From positions 21,646 to 85,645 of the forward strand of contig JAAMPI010000037.1 in assembly GCA_013054445.1 (NCBI GenBank): 64,000 nucleotides of DNA, given 5' to 3'. The notes under the pieces were generated by a model. The model was given only the letters and a program-made list of their open reading frames with translations, searched no databases and was not told the origin of the DNA. The stretch is from Cudoniella acicularis (lineage: Eukaryota; Ascomycota; Leotiomycetes; Helotiales; Helotiaceae). Of the stretch, positions 20,989 through 32,133 are shown one piece after another. The translations under genes were made by a program, and so were the position numbers. The stretch's first letter is position 1. Every line of letters begins with the position of its first letter.

Positions 20989-22023
20989 TCACCTCCTCAC
21001 CTCCTCACTCGGAATATTCTGCAATTTCAACTTTCCCTGCACAATTGCAGCCTCATAAGCAATTCTATACTGCTTCAAGCCTCTCGAAAACAACAACCTC
21101 CTGTCTCTCCACCCTGTCAGCTCCCTAATTTTTGCACTTCCCGTCCATTGGGAGTACCCCATGATCATCCTCTCCCTTACCTCATCCGGCCGACTCCCTG
21201 TTCCCCATTTGCCATCCACGAATTTCACACCCCCTGAAATTGCATACTCTTTGACGAACGCTTCTGCTATTTCCCGCAAAGTCTCGAATCGATAAGAGGA
21301 AATGCTAAAGCACTGCCCGCTGACTTTTTCCCTAGGAGCCAAAGCGAGAGATACGTATGCATCCCCGCAATCGTCAACATGACAAGCATGAAGCACCGTC
21401 TCAGGATTCTCTTTCACCTCAAATACACCTAGCTCTTTTGCTCTCTCGGCGGCAACGAAGAATTCAGAATAGTAGCTTGAGTTGTACCCGAATACATTGG
21501 TAGGTCTCAACACAGCCGCATCAAATAGATCAACATGCTCGAAGATTTTCACGGCGTAATTGGCGCGGTCGACAGCAAAGGGTGAAGGGTTCAGTGGCGA
21601 TTCTTCCGTGTGTGGTGCTAATTCAGGAGAGGAAGCGAGGTAGGGAGACATGCCGTAGTCTTTGCAGCCGGAAGTGAACAGGACCAGAGGTCTGACGCCA
21701 GATTTGTTGCTGGAAGTTGCGACGGTGCGAAGGAGTTTAACGACATTTTTATAATGGGGAATGTAGTTCGTAATTTCTTCTGTAGTTGAGACGATGATAT
21801 CAAATACCACACCTTCTTCCTCGAGTTTTGAAAGGAACGAGAGGTCCGTGAAAGTTCCGAGCACCGGGATGATCTCGTTTGTAGCGAGAGAATAAAGGGC
21901 TGCTTTGGAGCGGACGAGTCCGTATGTTGTGAAGCCAGAACTGGCGAATGAACGGGCGACGGCATTGCCTATGTACCCATTTGCTCCAGTCACAAGTACA
22001 GTATTGATTTTGGGGTCGGCCAT
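20989..22023 (-). CDS. NAD(P)-dependent epimerase/dehydratase-type (extended SDR) protein, 344 aa
   Basis: A single exon. The Rossmann motif TGANGYIG is at residues 13-20, followed by a basic stretch after strand 2 (YGLVRS). FTSGCKDYG corresponds to the catalytic Ser strand, and LRPTNVFGYNSSYY is the typical post-active-site segment of extended SDRs. In place of a canonical YxxxK the chain has NYAVKIFEH, so redox chemistry is uncertain. Such proteins use NAD(P) on sugar or nucleotide-sugar-like or small hydrophobic substrates; the substrate here is unknown. Convergent with the GGCT-like gene (stops 148 bp apart). Cytosolic by appearance, intact. Confidence 0.88.
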   Translation of the reverse strand: MADPKINTVLVTGANGYIGNAVARSFASSGFTTYGLVRSKAALYSLATNEIIPVLGTFTDLSFLSKLEEEGVVFDIIVSTTEEITNYIPHYKNVVKLLRTVATSSNKSGVRPLVLFTSGCKDYGMSPYLASSPELAPHTEESPLNPSPFAVDRANYAVKIFEHVDLFDAAVLRPTNVFGYNSSYYSEFFVAAERAKELGVFEVKENPETVLHACHVDDCGDAYVSLALAPREKVSGQCFSISSYRFETLREIAEAFVKEYAISGGVKFVDGKWGTGSRPDEVRERMIMGYSQWTGSAKIRELTGWRDRRLLFSRGLKQYRIAYEAAIVQGKLKLQNIPSEEVRR

Positions 22024-22229
22024 CTTGGTCTGATTGTGGAATTGAGGATAAGAAAAGAATTAGAATGTTGACATTTCGCGTGATATAGGGGTTCGACGGG
22101 GTTATGACGTTCTAGTGTCTATTCGCAACTTTGATTTCAAAGCAGGAACACTAACACGTGATAGGACCCACAGGATAAACTGAGAGGGTACAATGATGAT
22201 CCTACGCCTCTGTTATCCCGAATTTGCTT

Positions 22230-22505
22230 ACGAACCTGGTACCAGAAGTCTGTGTTTTACAGGGCATATTTAAGCGATTTTTAGGCTCCGAGACCCCACC
22301 TTCAGGCTTCTGAAAGTAAAGTCGTCGCGATCACTTCAAAGTTGTGAAATAACTATAAATAATCATGATATAATATTNAAGTATCGCGAGTTTAAGAAGG
22401 CAAAGATACTTTCTATTAAGTAGTATTTTAAAGTTCATGAATTTTTGATTTTTGGTTTACTAGTAAAATGCCCTGTAAAATACAGACTTCTGGTACGAGG
22501 CTCGT
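22230..22505. repeat. Imperfect 38-bp inverted repeat around a 200-bp AT-rich centre
   Basis: The left arm 22230-22267 (acgaacctggtaccagaagt...) and the reverse complement of the right arm 22468-22505 match at 35 of 38 positions by eye. The centre is AT-rich with no ORF and contains the single ambiguous base N at 22378. This could be a MITE, or two opposed copies of a short repeat. I see no convincing target-site duplication. Confidence 0.7.
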
Positions 22506-22978
22506 CAGGAGGCTTGGATTTTCGGGGATTTAGGCTTTCAAAAGGCAAAGAGGGCGTGTGTTCACCTCGCCGAGCTACCCGTCTATCTCGGCATCGGCTG
22601 AAATCTTGAAATATTGAGTCACCCAGAAGAAACATCTAAACAAGCAGGATTCTGTAAGAAAGCGAGGTTCAAGGCCAAATATTTGCTGAATATGTTGAAT
22701 ATTCCAAGTACCAAATTAATTTGCTTTATAACGCAAGTCGAAAGAAAAGTTCTAGCAATTTGAATGAAATGATTCAAAGAATTCTCCACCCCCTCTCCAG
22801 GCACTTTCCTGTACATTCAAAACTATTAGATCCCCTTTATTCATCGTTCCCTCTCATCGCTTAATCCACTTCCAGAAAATAACCAAAGAAAATGAGGAAG
22901 AGCACCCCACAGCAACCAAGAGAATCCTCATCTCTTCATCTCTTCATCGGCATTCTTCACCAGGCGCCCTGAGTCAAC

Positions 22979-24719
22979 TTAATAGTACTTGGGATTAGCC
23001 GGATCCGTCAAATCGAAAACCACACTTGAATGTGGTTTCGCACCCCCTCTATTGCTAAACGGGCCTGTAAAATCAATGGTCCTGTTGAAGTTCAAGCTTC
23101 CATCAGGATTAATATCAATATACAACGCTTTGTAATCAGCTGGGGTATTGATCAAGCCGATGTCACCAGTTTGGAGGAAGTAATCCGTGACCACGATGTG
23201 TTTCTGGTCGGGCGTGATTTTGATATAGTGAGGGCCAATAGTTGGTTGAACGGTATTTGGGTCTCAAGACGCTTGACGTTGTTGAGGTCTGAAATGTCGA
23301 GGGCGGCAATGTGGTTTGCGGTTGTGAGAGTCAGGTAGATGAACCTTCCGTCTTGGGTTATGTCGGAGCTGAGTATATTAGTCTTTGCCGAGTAAAAGAA
23401 GCTAGAAGAACATACTAGATTGCTGTAACATCTTGGGCTTTGGGACCTAGGTCGTAAAGAAGTTGGGCAACGCCTTGATTGCCGTTCGAATCTGTGCGAA
23501 AGGGGTAGATGATCCAGACTTGACCTAGGTGGACAGCGGTTGCCAGAGCAGCAGATTCAGGGTTTCCGGGGATGAACTTCACATCTTGAATGCCGCCACC
23601 CTATCCCCAAGAATCAGTACTCTGCCGTGCTGAAAGAAAAAAAAAAGATGTATATCATACATTTGGAATAGTAATAGTGCTAATGATTGTTCTAGATGCC
23701 AAATTCCACAATCGCAGAGTGTTGGCACGTTGAATTCCGAGACTTGGCTTGAGGACAGAGAGCGGGACAACGAAGTCCGAAGTTAGAATGATGTTCTTAT
23801 CCCAGTTAACACTGAGTCCGTGGGGAGAAAACTGAGCAGAGAGAATATTAGCTTGACCAGCGACGTCCTGTGGATGTTGGCCGATAATATTGAAGTTCGC
23901 ATCTGTCTCAATCAGACGACCTGGTGAGGTCCCCGCAGCAGAGCCCATGTATGTAATGAAGAATCCACTTTCGCGCGTCCAAAGGTTAGTAGCTGTGATT
24001 ATTGTAGCGGATATCAGGTTTGGCATACCCATCTGGCTTTGCTCTGATTTCATCTGTGACGGCCGCAAGAATAGCACGATTGCTCTTCTTAAATGCTGGC
24101 CTATAGGGATTTGAGACGTCAAAGTAGTATGCAGTATCCTATAGCAACCGTCAGCAGATGAGTTTCCCGCCTTCCCAAAAGCATCCAAATCATACCTGGA
24201 GTTTCAATAATGAGAGCAGTCCACCGCCAACAAGTGTCTTTCCATCGAGGCTAGTTCCCAAGTGGTGGGGACTGTTCCCGCTTGTGGGCACATCCGTCAA
24301 CCAGATGAATTGTCCAAAGGTATCCTGCGGGTTTTTAGCAAATAGTTGCTGCATAATTTTCAAAGCCTTACATCGTCAAGGCTGTAGGTAGCGAGAAGTC
24401 TGTCCTCATGTGATTAGTCTCGATATACAAACAAGTGATAATGACTACTCTTACCCGCATGCTCATTGTCACCAGCTCCTGTCCAGAAGTAGCCAATCTT
24501 CTTTGGCTGGATATTACTCCCAGTGAATGGAGGACTTGTGAGTGGCGGAGTGGGAACTTGCAAGACGGGCAAGGGCGGAGCAGTACTGGCAATTGGATCT
24601 GTAAATCCTGGAATAGATGGAATCAGAGGAGGCAAAGAGAGCTGGGGGTCCGGATCGGGGACAGGCGAAGCCCAAGTTACAATCGCAAGCGGTAGCAAAG
24701 CTTTGAAAAATTTCGTCAT
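22979..24719 (-). CDS. Secreted SBP56/selenium-binding-like beta-propeller, possibly a recent pseudogene
   Basis: About seven exons. The N-terminus MTKFFKALLPLAIVTWASP is a signal peptide, followed by a Pro-rich linker. Later exons read PHHLGTSLDGKTLVGGGLL, LSVNWDKNIILTSDFVVP, NTLRLWNLASRTIISTI, DVKFIPGNPESA, ITQDGRFIYLTLT and ITPDQKHIVVTDYFLQTGD. This is the series of propeller blades seen in the SBP56 (methanethiol oxidase/selenium-binding protein) family. Most splice sites are canonical, for example near 23405, 24010 and 24140. Two points do not close. The first junction (donor at 24454) joins the second exon one base out of phase, and near 23262 a base seems missing between VKRLE and PNTVQP. 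These may be sequencing errors or fresh frameshifts. Substrate unknown; secretion is inferred from the signal. Confidence 0.6.
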
Positions 24720-26543
24720 TGCGAAGTTGCTGGGGGAAGATTCGAGGTGAGAGACCCAGCAGTGGAGAATGGTTGAGAATATTTGAGCATATTTCGAGTA
24801 TTTCTATTCCTTATATACTCCTTTACCCACCCCTTCGTGAGTGTCACTTCCAAACTCATTCATTAATGTCGGTTTCGAGCTATAATTTCGTTCTTCAGAA
24901 GAAAATGTCGCCATTGCGGTCAACAGAAGTTATTATGACAGAGCCCAACTGGACTGAGCAGAGATCTGCAGAAGACGGGCTCTGGTGTGAAGGATTCCAA
25001 CCCCAGCCGCAGATATTGTTGGTTACAAATGAGTATGTCTCTCATCATCAACATCTAACTCAAAATTCTAAGAGGACTCGACGAGTCTGTTCGGCGTGGC
25101 GCGGAACTGGCGCGGACCTTTGCAACGAAAAAGAAACCTCCAAGAATTTGTGAGGCGAGTGCCTCCCTACGTGATGGCCTCTGCTCATTCGAATCTCTTT
25201 CCTCGTGCAAGAAGAATATGAAAGGGTTGACAATTATTCAACTTGTCTCAATGTCCCTCTTCGTGTGAGTTCATCTAATGACATGACAACACTCATCCTG
25301 CGAGTATTTTTCATATGTAAGCGTGGCTCGTTGTCCAAACGCCTCTCTTTGAGAAAATGCATTTCCAGCCTAGTAGAAATTTCAAAAGTGCCGATCACAT
25401 CTTAGTGTCCCGGCACAGCTAGCAACTTGCTGCTATCAACCCTCGGAAAATATGCGTGCTCTGCCACTGGCCCAATCATGTAAAGTGTATGACAACGGCT
25501 GGCTCTGGCAATGTTTCCAGAAAATGGTTTCCCTAAACCCTAGAAGCGCGAGAAAGAGGAAGGATCGACGCAAATATGGTTGCAAATGCCTTTCTTAATC
25601 ACAAGACCTAACTGATTCTGTCACGGGCGGCACAGAATAGGAACAACTGACCCGTGATCTCTTGGCCTTTCCAATGCAGTCTGAAGCGAACTCAGCCGCA
25701 AAGAAAAGACGCATTCCGAAACGGCAGGGACGAATCAAACCGTGATTAATTCTATGTGCCCTAAGTGAGGAATAGCCAACGAGTAGTCAGTGCAAATTCT
25801 GAAAACAAGACGGGAAGAACATCACGACGCTGGTAATTGGGATCATCCACTAACAACATCACTCAATGCATTTTCGGAAGAACTTACCCTATACGTAGTT
25901 TAGACGTCAAAATAGAAAAACATTTGATTGTGTCAAAAAGTCTCAAATACAAATTGAGCGTATCGGGCGAATATTTACCAGTTGCGGGAATTGCTGGTGG
26001 TGGAAGAGAATGAAGCGTTCTGATTTCGGTAAATCTCATGTGAATATCATCGTTCTTGAGCACCAACTCGAAAACGGGATCAGGCTTGATGCAGTATTCC
26101 GAATCAATTGCGAATACGAATCATAGAAGTGTAACAGTCGGGTTTGTATGGTTATGCCAAGAAACTAGAATGACGTCTTCCGTAACCTCGAGCACGAAAA
26201 CTATGCACATATTCAATAAGCATATGTAAGAAGCAACTCTTCTGCACATCAAAATTTGAAAAATATCCGAACCCTGTCAAGGAGACGGCCCGCTTAAGCA
26301 TGGAGTTAAGGTTAAACGGGAGGCTGAGCTAGAGAGACAGCGGCCCGCCAAGACACTCTTAGAATTAGCTTCAATTGCATCATTAAGGCTTTTCTTTTTC
26401 AACAAGACGTGCTTTGTTTGAACATCGGGATCTTGTAGTCCCGGCCTGCGGCCACTCGGCGAAATCAAATAGCATATAACAGTAGCCCAGTCCACTCGGA
26501 AACTGTCAATCAAATCACGCTGTAGTTCATTCTTCTAATAGCC
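24720..26543. other. Long intergenic interval between divergent secreted-protein genes
   Basis: 1.8 kb between the SBP56-like gene (minus strand) and the oxalate bicupin (plus strand), so it should hold both promoters. No frame over 150 codons and no domain is readable. Confidence 0.45.
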
Positions 26544-28120
26544 ATGATGAAACTCTTCTTCTTCGCATCGTTACTATGCTTTACAACACCATTTGCACTC
26601 GCTACTCCGGTTGATAACTCCAATGATCATACCGTTGAGAAAAGAGACGCAAATGGCCAGCCTATAGATCCCACCACAGGGAAAGGGGGGCCCATTCTCG
26701 GTAAGAACATTCCTGTTCTCTCGAAAGTGTAAAACAAGCTTATAAAAACAAAAAGGTGGAACGAACCATCAAATCGATCTTGCAAATCCCGATAATCTTG
26801 CCGCTCAAAGCACAGACAGTGGTCTTGTCCCCAACCTCAAATGGAGCTTTAGCGACTCAAAAACTAAAATCTTCAACGGTGGCTGGACTCGTGAGCAAGT
26901 TGTGACCGATCTGCCAGCCAGCCTAGATATTACCGGGGCGCAGCAGCATCTCAAGAAGGGTGCGGTCCGAGAGCTCCATTGGCATAGAGTCGTGAGTAAC
27001 CCACTCGATATGGATGATTCTACAGATTAAGACGCATAAAATTGACATCGTTCCAGGCTGAATGGGGATACGTGTATGCCGGGTCCGTTTTAATTTCAGC
27101 AGTAGACGAAGATGGAAACTATCAAGTCGACAAGCTCGAAGTCGGTGATATTTGGTACTTTCCGAAGGGGTCTGCTCACACAATTCAAGGTCAGTGATAA
27201 ATAAAATATTGAGAAAAACTGCTGACAACGGTTGCAGGATTGGCAGACGAGAATGAATATCTCCTGGTCTTTGACGATGGTTAGTACATAGAAAAAAGAA
27301 TAGTTAGACCACAGCTAATCAAGAATATTTAGGCAACTTTGACGCTGTTGGGTAACAATTCTCCACGGAATCATAACCCACAAATTTCTAACACCTTGTC
27401 TTAGAACAACATTTATGGTCGACGATTGGGTTGCACACACGCCAAAATCGGTCCTTGCAAAGAACTTCGGGGTTAACCAATCTGTGTTTGACTCGGTGCC
27501 CACGACCGATCCCTATATTCTGAACGAGACAGTCAGCACCGCTAGCCCGACTGGCCCAGAAAGTGGCCTGACGGGTAACAGTTCTTATGTTTTCCATCAA
27601 TCCCAGAAGGCAAGAATACCTATCCCGGGTGGCGGAGGTAACCTGTCGATTGTCGACTCGAGAAATTTTCCAATAGCGACAACTTTGGCTGCTACAGTGG
27701 TGAGCTTAAAGCCTCAAGGCTTGAGAGAACTGCACTGGCACCCTAATGCTGCCGAATGGCTCTACTTCCAATCTGGCACTGCACGCGCAACCGTTTTTAT
27801 TGGTGGTGCCAATGCTCGCACATTCGACTTTAGCGCTGGCGACACTGCCCTTTTCCCAGACAACAGTGGTGAGTCCAGAACTCCAGTGCTACCTTTGCTC
27901 AGACTTATCTGACTCCTTAGGTCATTACATCGAGAATACCTCCCAGACCGAGAATCTCGTCTGGATCGAGATATACAAGTCCGATCGTGTTGCAGATATC
28001 TCGTTAACTCAATGGCTTGCTCTCACTCCTCCTGATATCGTTGCCAACACCTTGAACATCCCATTATCGGTCGTCTTGTCGTTGAAGAAACAGAAGCAGG
28101 TGTTGATCAGTGGACAGTAA
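26544..28120 (+). CDS. Secreted bicupin oxalate decarboxylase/oxalate oxidase (416 aa)
   Basis: Exons: 26544-26700, 26756-26991, 27057-27189, 27238-27279, 27333-27351 (19 bp), 27405-27868 and 27921-28120. All have GT-AG introns and the sum is an exact frame. A signal peptide (about residues 1-21) is followed by a propeptide with a KR site at 33-34. Cupin 1 carries RELHWHRVAEW (H127, H129, E133) and the later H172; cupin 2 carries RELHWHPNAAEW (H306, H308, E313) and H352. These are the two Mn-binding 3-His/1-Glu sets of the family, which splits oxalate to formate and CO2 or oxidises it. The lid segment reads GNFDAVGTTF (190-199), whereas the bacterial decarboxylase has a Ser-Glu-Asn-Ser lid with a catalytic Glu, so oxidase activity is possible. 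WVAHTPKSVLAKNFGV after it is typical. Apparently intact. Confidence 0.93.
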
Positions 28121-28758
28121 TTCGCAGCGATTTGAAGGATTGTGGTTGTGTAAATTCTGACGGTGTATTGAATAGAGTTGAATGATTTAATCGTAATAAT
28201 AGCTTGGAGGCTGAAGTAATAGATTGGCTGTTTTGATTTTGATGTTCATTTCGAGCGAATTTAAAGTGATGGTTGATGTTGCCAGGCACCAGCGCGGGGA
28301 ACGGAGATGATGACTAAACTTTCACTGCCTGTTTTGGAGGAGTATTGCGAGAGCGAGAGCCATCGGAGTCCGGCAAAAGGACGCGTCAGATCAACACGGA
28401 TTCAACAGCAATGACGTCCAGTCAAGCATTTCGAGCGTACTGTAAGTAATACTTTCCAAGTAACGATAGAAGTACCGAGGGCAACTCTCTTCTACTGCTT
28501 ATTAGAAGACGCGGTCTAAGCCTCTTTCCGCGTCAATCTCCAACCCATGTTCAGCTCGTTTCGTATTTCTGACAATGCCCTCCTCTTCGATTCTTCGATT
28601 CTTCAATTATTTTATTCTTTCCCAATTCGAAAGTGTGAGGTGAGTCTATAAAGCACATTTGTGCGATTGATCTGCAAACCTAGGTCGAGGGACGGTGTGC
28701 GACTTCGCGATCCCCGAGATTTCCCTCTTCTCACCCAGTGTGACGACAACCTGCCATC
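28121..28758. other. Intergenic, no gene seen
   Basis: Terminator region of the bicupin gene and the CT-rich upstream region of the MFS gene (short duplicated 'gattcttc' near 28590). Confidence 0.5.
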
Positions 28759-30851
28759 ATGCGCCTCTCCGACCCATCGATGGAGGAAGGCGAGCCCTTG
28801 ATCTCCTCGGATGAGCCACCGCCATTCTTAGCAGTTCATTCCTCGTCCTGCATACCACAGACGTACTCTTCCCGGATTATCATCGTTATTCTTTTTATTG
28901 TGATCTTTATCACAACCTTTGGCGCAGTCCTCACAGCGATACCCTCTATTCGACTCTACGAAGATATTGTATGCCATCACTATTTCAACAGTTTGGAGGG
29001 AGATGGCCACATTGGTTTTGATGGGGATATTGACGAGGAGCTGTGCAAAGGCGACGAAATTCAGAAACAGATGAATGTATTGTTTGGGGTATTATATTTT
29101 TTGGGCCCAATACCAGGTAAGATACTTTGGAGGCTGTGAAGGAGTAGTGTGGGCTAATGGAACGTCAGGCTTGTTGACTACGATTCCATATGGCCTTCTT
29201 GCTGATAGGTGAGGAAAATTTCGTCTCGTTTGTTTAACAGAAACTCTTCCATTTATTTTTCTCGTCGCATCAGGTTTTCAATCTTCTACTCAGTTTCTGT
29301 CTTACAAGTGGGTATATGGGATAAATTTATATGGATTCAATAAGTCGTATTGTGCTCGGAAACTTTAAATTAAGGTGGAAAGTGGTTTTTATGATCCATC
29401 CATATACTTTAGGATTCTGATCTACATAGAGATTGCAAAAACTGCGTCCTTTTGTGGGAGTTAATCGGCTGCTGGACGTTGTTGAGACACCAACCTCTCC
29501 AAACTCCTATTTGAGCGAGCACAGGCCATTACGCTAATAATTTTGCAGAGTTGGCCGGAAGGTTGTTTTCATCATCTCTGTGCTTGGTTTGGTATTGGCT
29601 GGATGGTACAATATTATGATTCTGAGCTTCTGGAAAACATTACCCCTCCAGCTTATATGGCTGTCTCCTCTGATCCTATTTATTGGTGGGGGAGAGGCTG
29701 TGACATCTATGGTTCTTTACGCTGTAGGCTCTGATATTACGACAGAAGCCACCAGGTCAGCAACCCAATCCACGACAAGGCTGACGAGCTGACAAAGTTC
29801 CAGGGCAAATGTATTTCTGATTGGAGCATGTGGAGGTTTGGCTGCGGAACTCTTTGCCCCTTCAGTTGCAAGCGCCCTGATGATCCGATCACCGTGGATA
29901 TCTTTGATACTGGGCCAATGTCTGATAGTACTTGGGGCCTCACTCATCGTCTTCATCCCGGAAACCCTCCATCTTCGAATATCGCCTGCAACAGGAATGC
30001 TCGTCAAAGCCCCAGCTTCAAGAGATGACCTCTCTTCAAGTAAGAAAATTGATAAATCAACTTTCTACACCACCGTCAAATCGCAAATTTCCGACAAACT
30101 AAGTCAGGTCAAGAGCGCTACCTCGGTGTTACATTCTCTTCCCATTTTATTGTTGCTATTCACATTTTTGTCTATGCCATTTGCCAAGCAATCCATCGAT
30201 CTTTCCCTGCGCTATATATCGAAGCGGTTCTCCTGGAAACTGAGAGAAGCCGGGTTTCTTCTCTCCCTCCGCGCATTCATCAATATTATCCTTCTCTTTG
30301 CAATTTTACCAATATTCTCTAAGATCTTGATGGAGCGACTAGGATTCTCTTCGAGAGGAAAAGATTTGTTCCTTTCCCGGCTTTCCATCCTGGTGCTTGT
30401 GATCGGCGCTATTATGATCGCAGCAAGTCCAACGATTGGTCTCACGATCGTTGGCCTAATCGTCTGGACTCTCGGAACCGGCTTCTCATCCCTAACACGA
30501 TCACTCGTCACAACCCTGGTGGACAAAGAACACATTGGTCGCTTATACTCCATGATTGCCATCATCGAAACTTTAGGAGCCTTAATTGCTGGCCCGACAG
30601 TCAATGGACTTTACTCGCTTGGTATAAGCAAAGGTGGATCTTGGATTGGGTTACCGTATTTTTGTTTGGCTATTATATGTTCTCTTGCTGCTGTGGCCCT
30701 CTGGACGTTTGGATTTGTGGCGAAAGAGAAGCATAGAGTTGGCCAACAAGGACCAATGCCTTATGGAGATGAGTACGAAGAAGCTCAGATTGGCGATTTT
30801 GCTCTTGTGGGGCCCGATCATACTGACGGAGGTATTATAAGCGATGTCTGA
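28759..30851 (+). CDS. Major facilitator superfamily transporter (550 aa)
   Basis: Exons 28759-29116, 29169-29208, 29549-29755 and 29804-30851 give a closed 551-codon frame. A soluble N-tail of about 40 residues precedes about 12 predicted membrane helices. The signature PYGLLADR-VGRK between helices 2 and 3 (the MFS G-x-L-a-D-R-x-G-R-[KR] loop) is completed exactly by splicing the 340-bp second intron. ILGQCLIVLGASLIVFIPET fits helix 6, and the central loop is Lys/Ser-rich. Plasma-membrane or organelle export or uptake is the family role; the substrate cannot be told. The 340-bp intron is much longer than the 48-65 bp introns elsewhere in the window. Intact. Confidence 0.88.
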
Positions 30852-31156
30852 TTTTATGTCGGGGCGTTTAAGAGGAAAAGGTGAGTAGGTTGTAGATTGT
30901 TAAGAAGATAGACACCCTGGAAGTGAAATCTTCTCATCTCAGGTATCGGCTGTGTAGGGTTGTTTTTTGATGCACCTGTAAGTTCGATTATTTTCATTAA
31001 CACTGCAGTATTTCATCGCAAGTGTGCTGTCTACTGTTACAAATTGCGGAGCCATTTTGTAACCCAATTTCCACCAAGCTCATCAATCTTAAGCTACCAA
31101 GAAATGTAATCCGGTGAACATTGTACAAGAATTGCTGCAAAAGCTTTTTTACAAAA
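30852..31156. other. Short intergenic interval
   Basis: 3' regions of two convergent genes; nothing else seen. Confidence 0.5.
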
Positions 31157-32133
31157 TCAAAGATTCGCGCGGAAAGCAGGACCAACAAGCGTCAATTCCA
31201 GGTCTTTTGAGCTCATGATTTCTTGAGCACGAAACTTCAAATCATCCACATCCCAATTTGTCCAGACAAACTTGCCCTTCAGGAACTTCGCTTCAGGACT
31301 TGAAAGCCAGACAATAAAAGCTCCAGGAAGATCAGCTACTGCAAGTCAGATCAAAGTCACAGATTTAGTCTTAGAAGAAACAATTTACGATGATCCCAAT
31401 CCAAAGCATTCTATTCCGACTTTCTCGACATTTCCGTCTCCGTAATTCCAGGTTGTATAATCATAACATGTAGATCTGGATTCTCGGCCTGGGAGTATCT
31501 GCAACGCGAGCACTGGCAATCTTTGACGCTGCATATGCAGAGTAGCCTGGCATAACTGGCAGATGAGCAATTTCGGAGTTGACGCTAATGAGGATTGGCT
31601 TTGGAGCGGCATATTTGAGGAAGGCGCAAACGGCGTTGAAATTTCCTTTGACATTTGTTTCGAATGTCGTCCACCCTATAATATACGATCAGCCTTTTGT
31701 GAGTGAAGTGGAGGACATAGTGAATCATTGAAGTAGGTCGGTGCATGAACTTACACTCCGTGTCATCCGCCTCTCTTAAAGGAGTTGGTTTTGGTAAAAA
31801 TCCAGCGTTTGATACAAATATATCAACATTTCCCAAAGAACCCGAAAGTTTTTCGAAAGCATCGCTGATTTGATCATACTTAGTCACATCCGCCACCACA
31901 TACTGGACTTTGATCTCAGTGTAGCTTGACATTGCCACAATTTCTGGAACTCTATCTTTAAGGAGGTGCTCTCGTCTTCCAATGATTCCTATGGCTGCTC
32001 CGGATTGTGCAAATGCTTTGGCAATACTGGCGCCTATGCCGATGCCGATGCCGATGCAACCTCCCGTGATGAAGACGGTTTTCCCCCGTGTGGAAAGCTC
32101 AGGCCGGAAAGGGGATATGGTGTCGTAGGGCAT
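31157..32133 (-). pseudogene. Classical short-chain dehydrogenase/reductase, disrupted
   Basis: From the ATG at 32133: cofactor loop TGGCIGIGIGIGASIAKAF with extra Ile-Gly pairs, VSNAG, then after an intron (GTAAGT donor near 31752) FETNVKGNFNAV. ILISVNSE (catalytic Ser) and GYSAYAASKIASARV (YxxxK) follow. One base is then missing near 31494 (VADT, then QAENPDLHVMIIQPG in another frame) and a TAG follows SRKSE near 31415. A last exon encodes LADLPGAFIVWLSSPEAKFL to a TGA at 31157-31159. The catalytic core is complete, so inactivation looks recent, but frameshift plus stop remove the C-terminal 80 or so residues. The family oxidises or reduces alcohols and ketones with NAD(P). Confidence 0.75.

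Noticed and set aside
22979..24719. Plus-strand frames such as 23890-24114 and 24158-24391
   Set aside because: They are antisense to exons of the SBP56-like gene, whose exons and introns explain the region.
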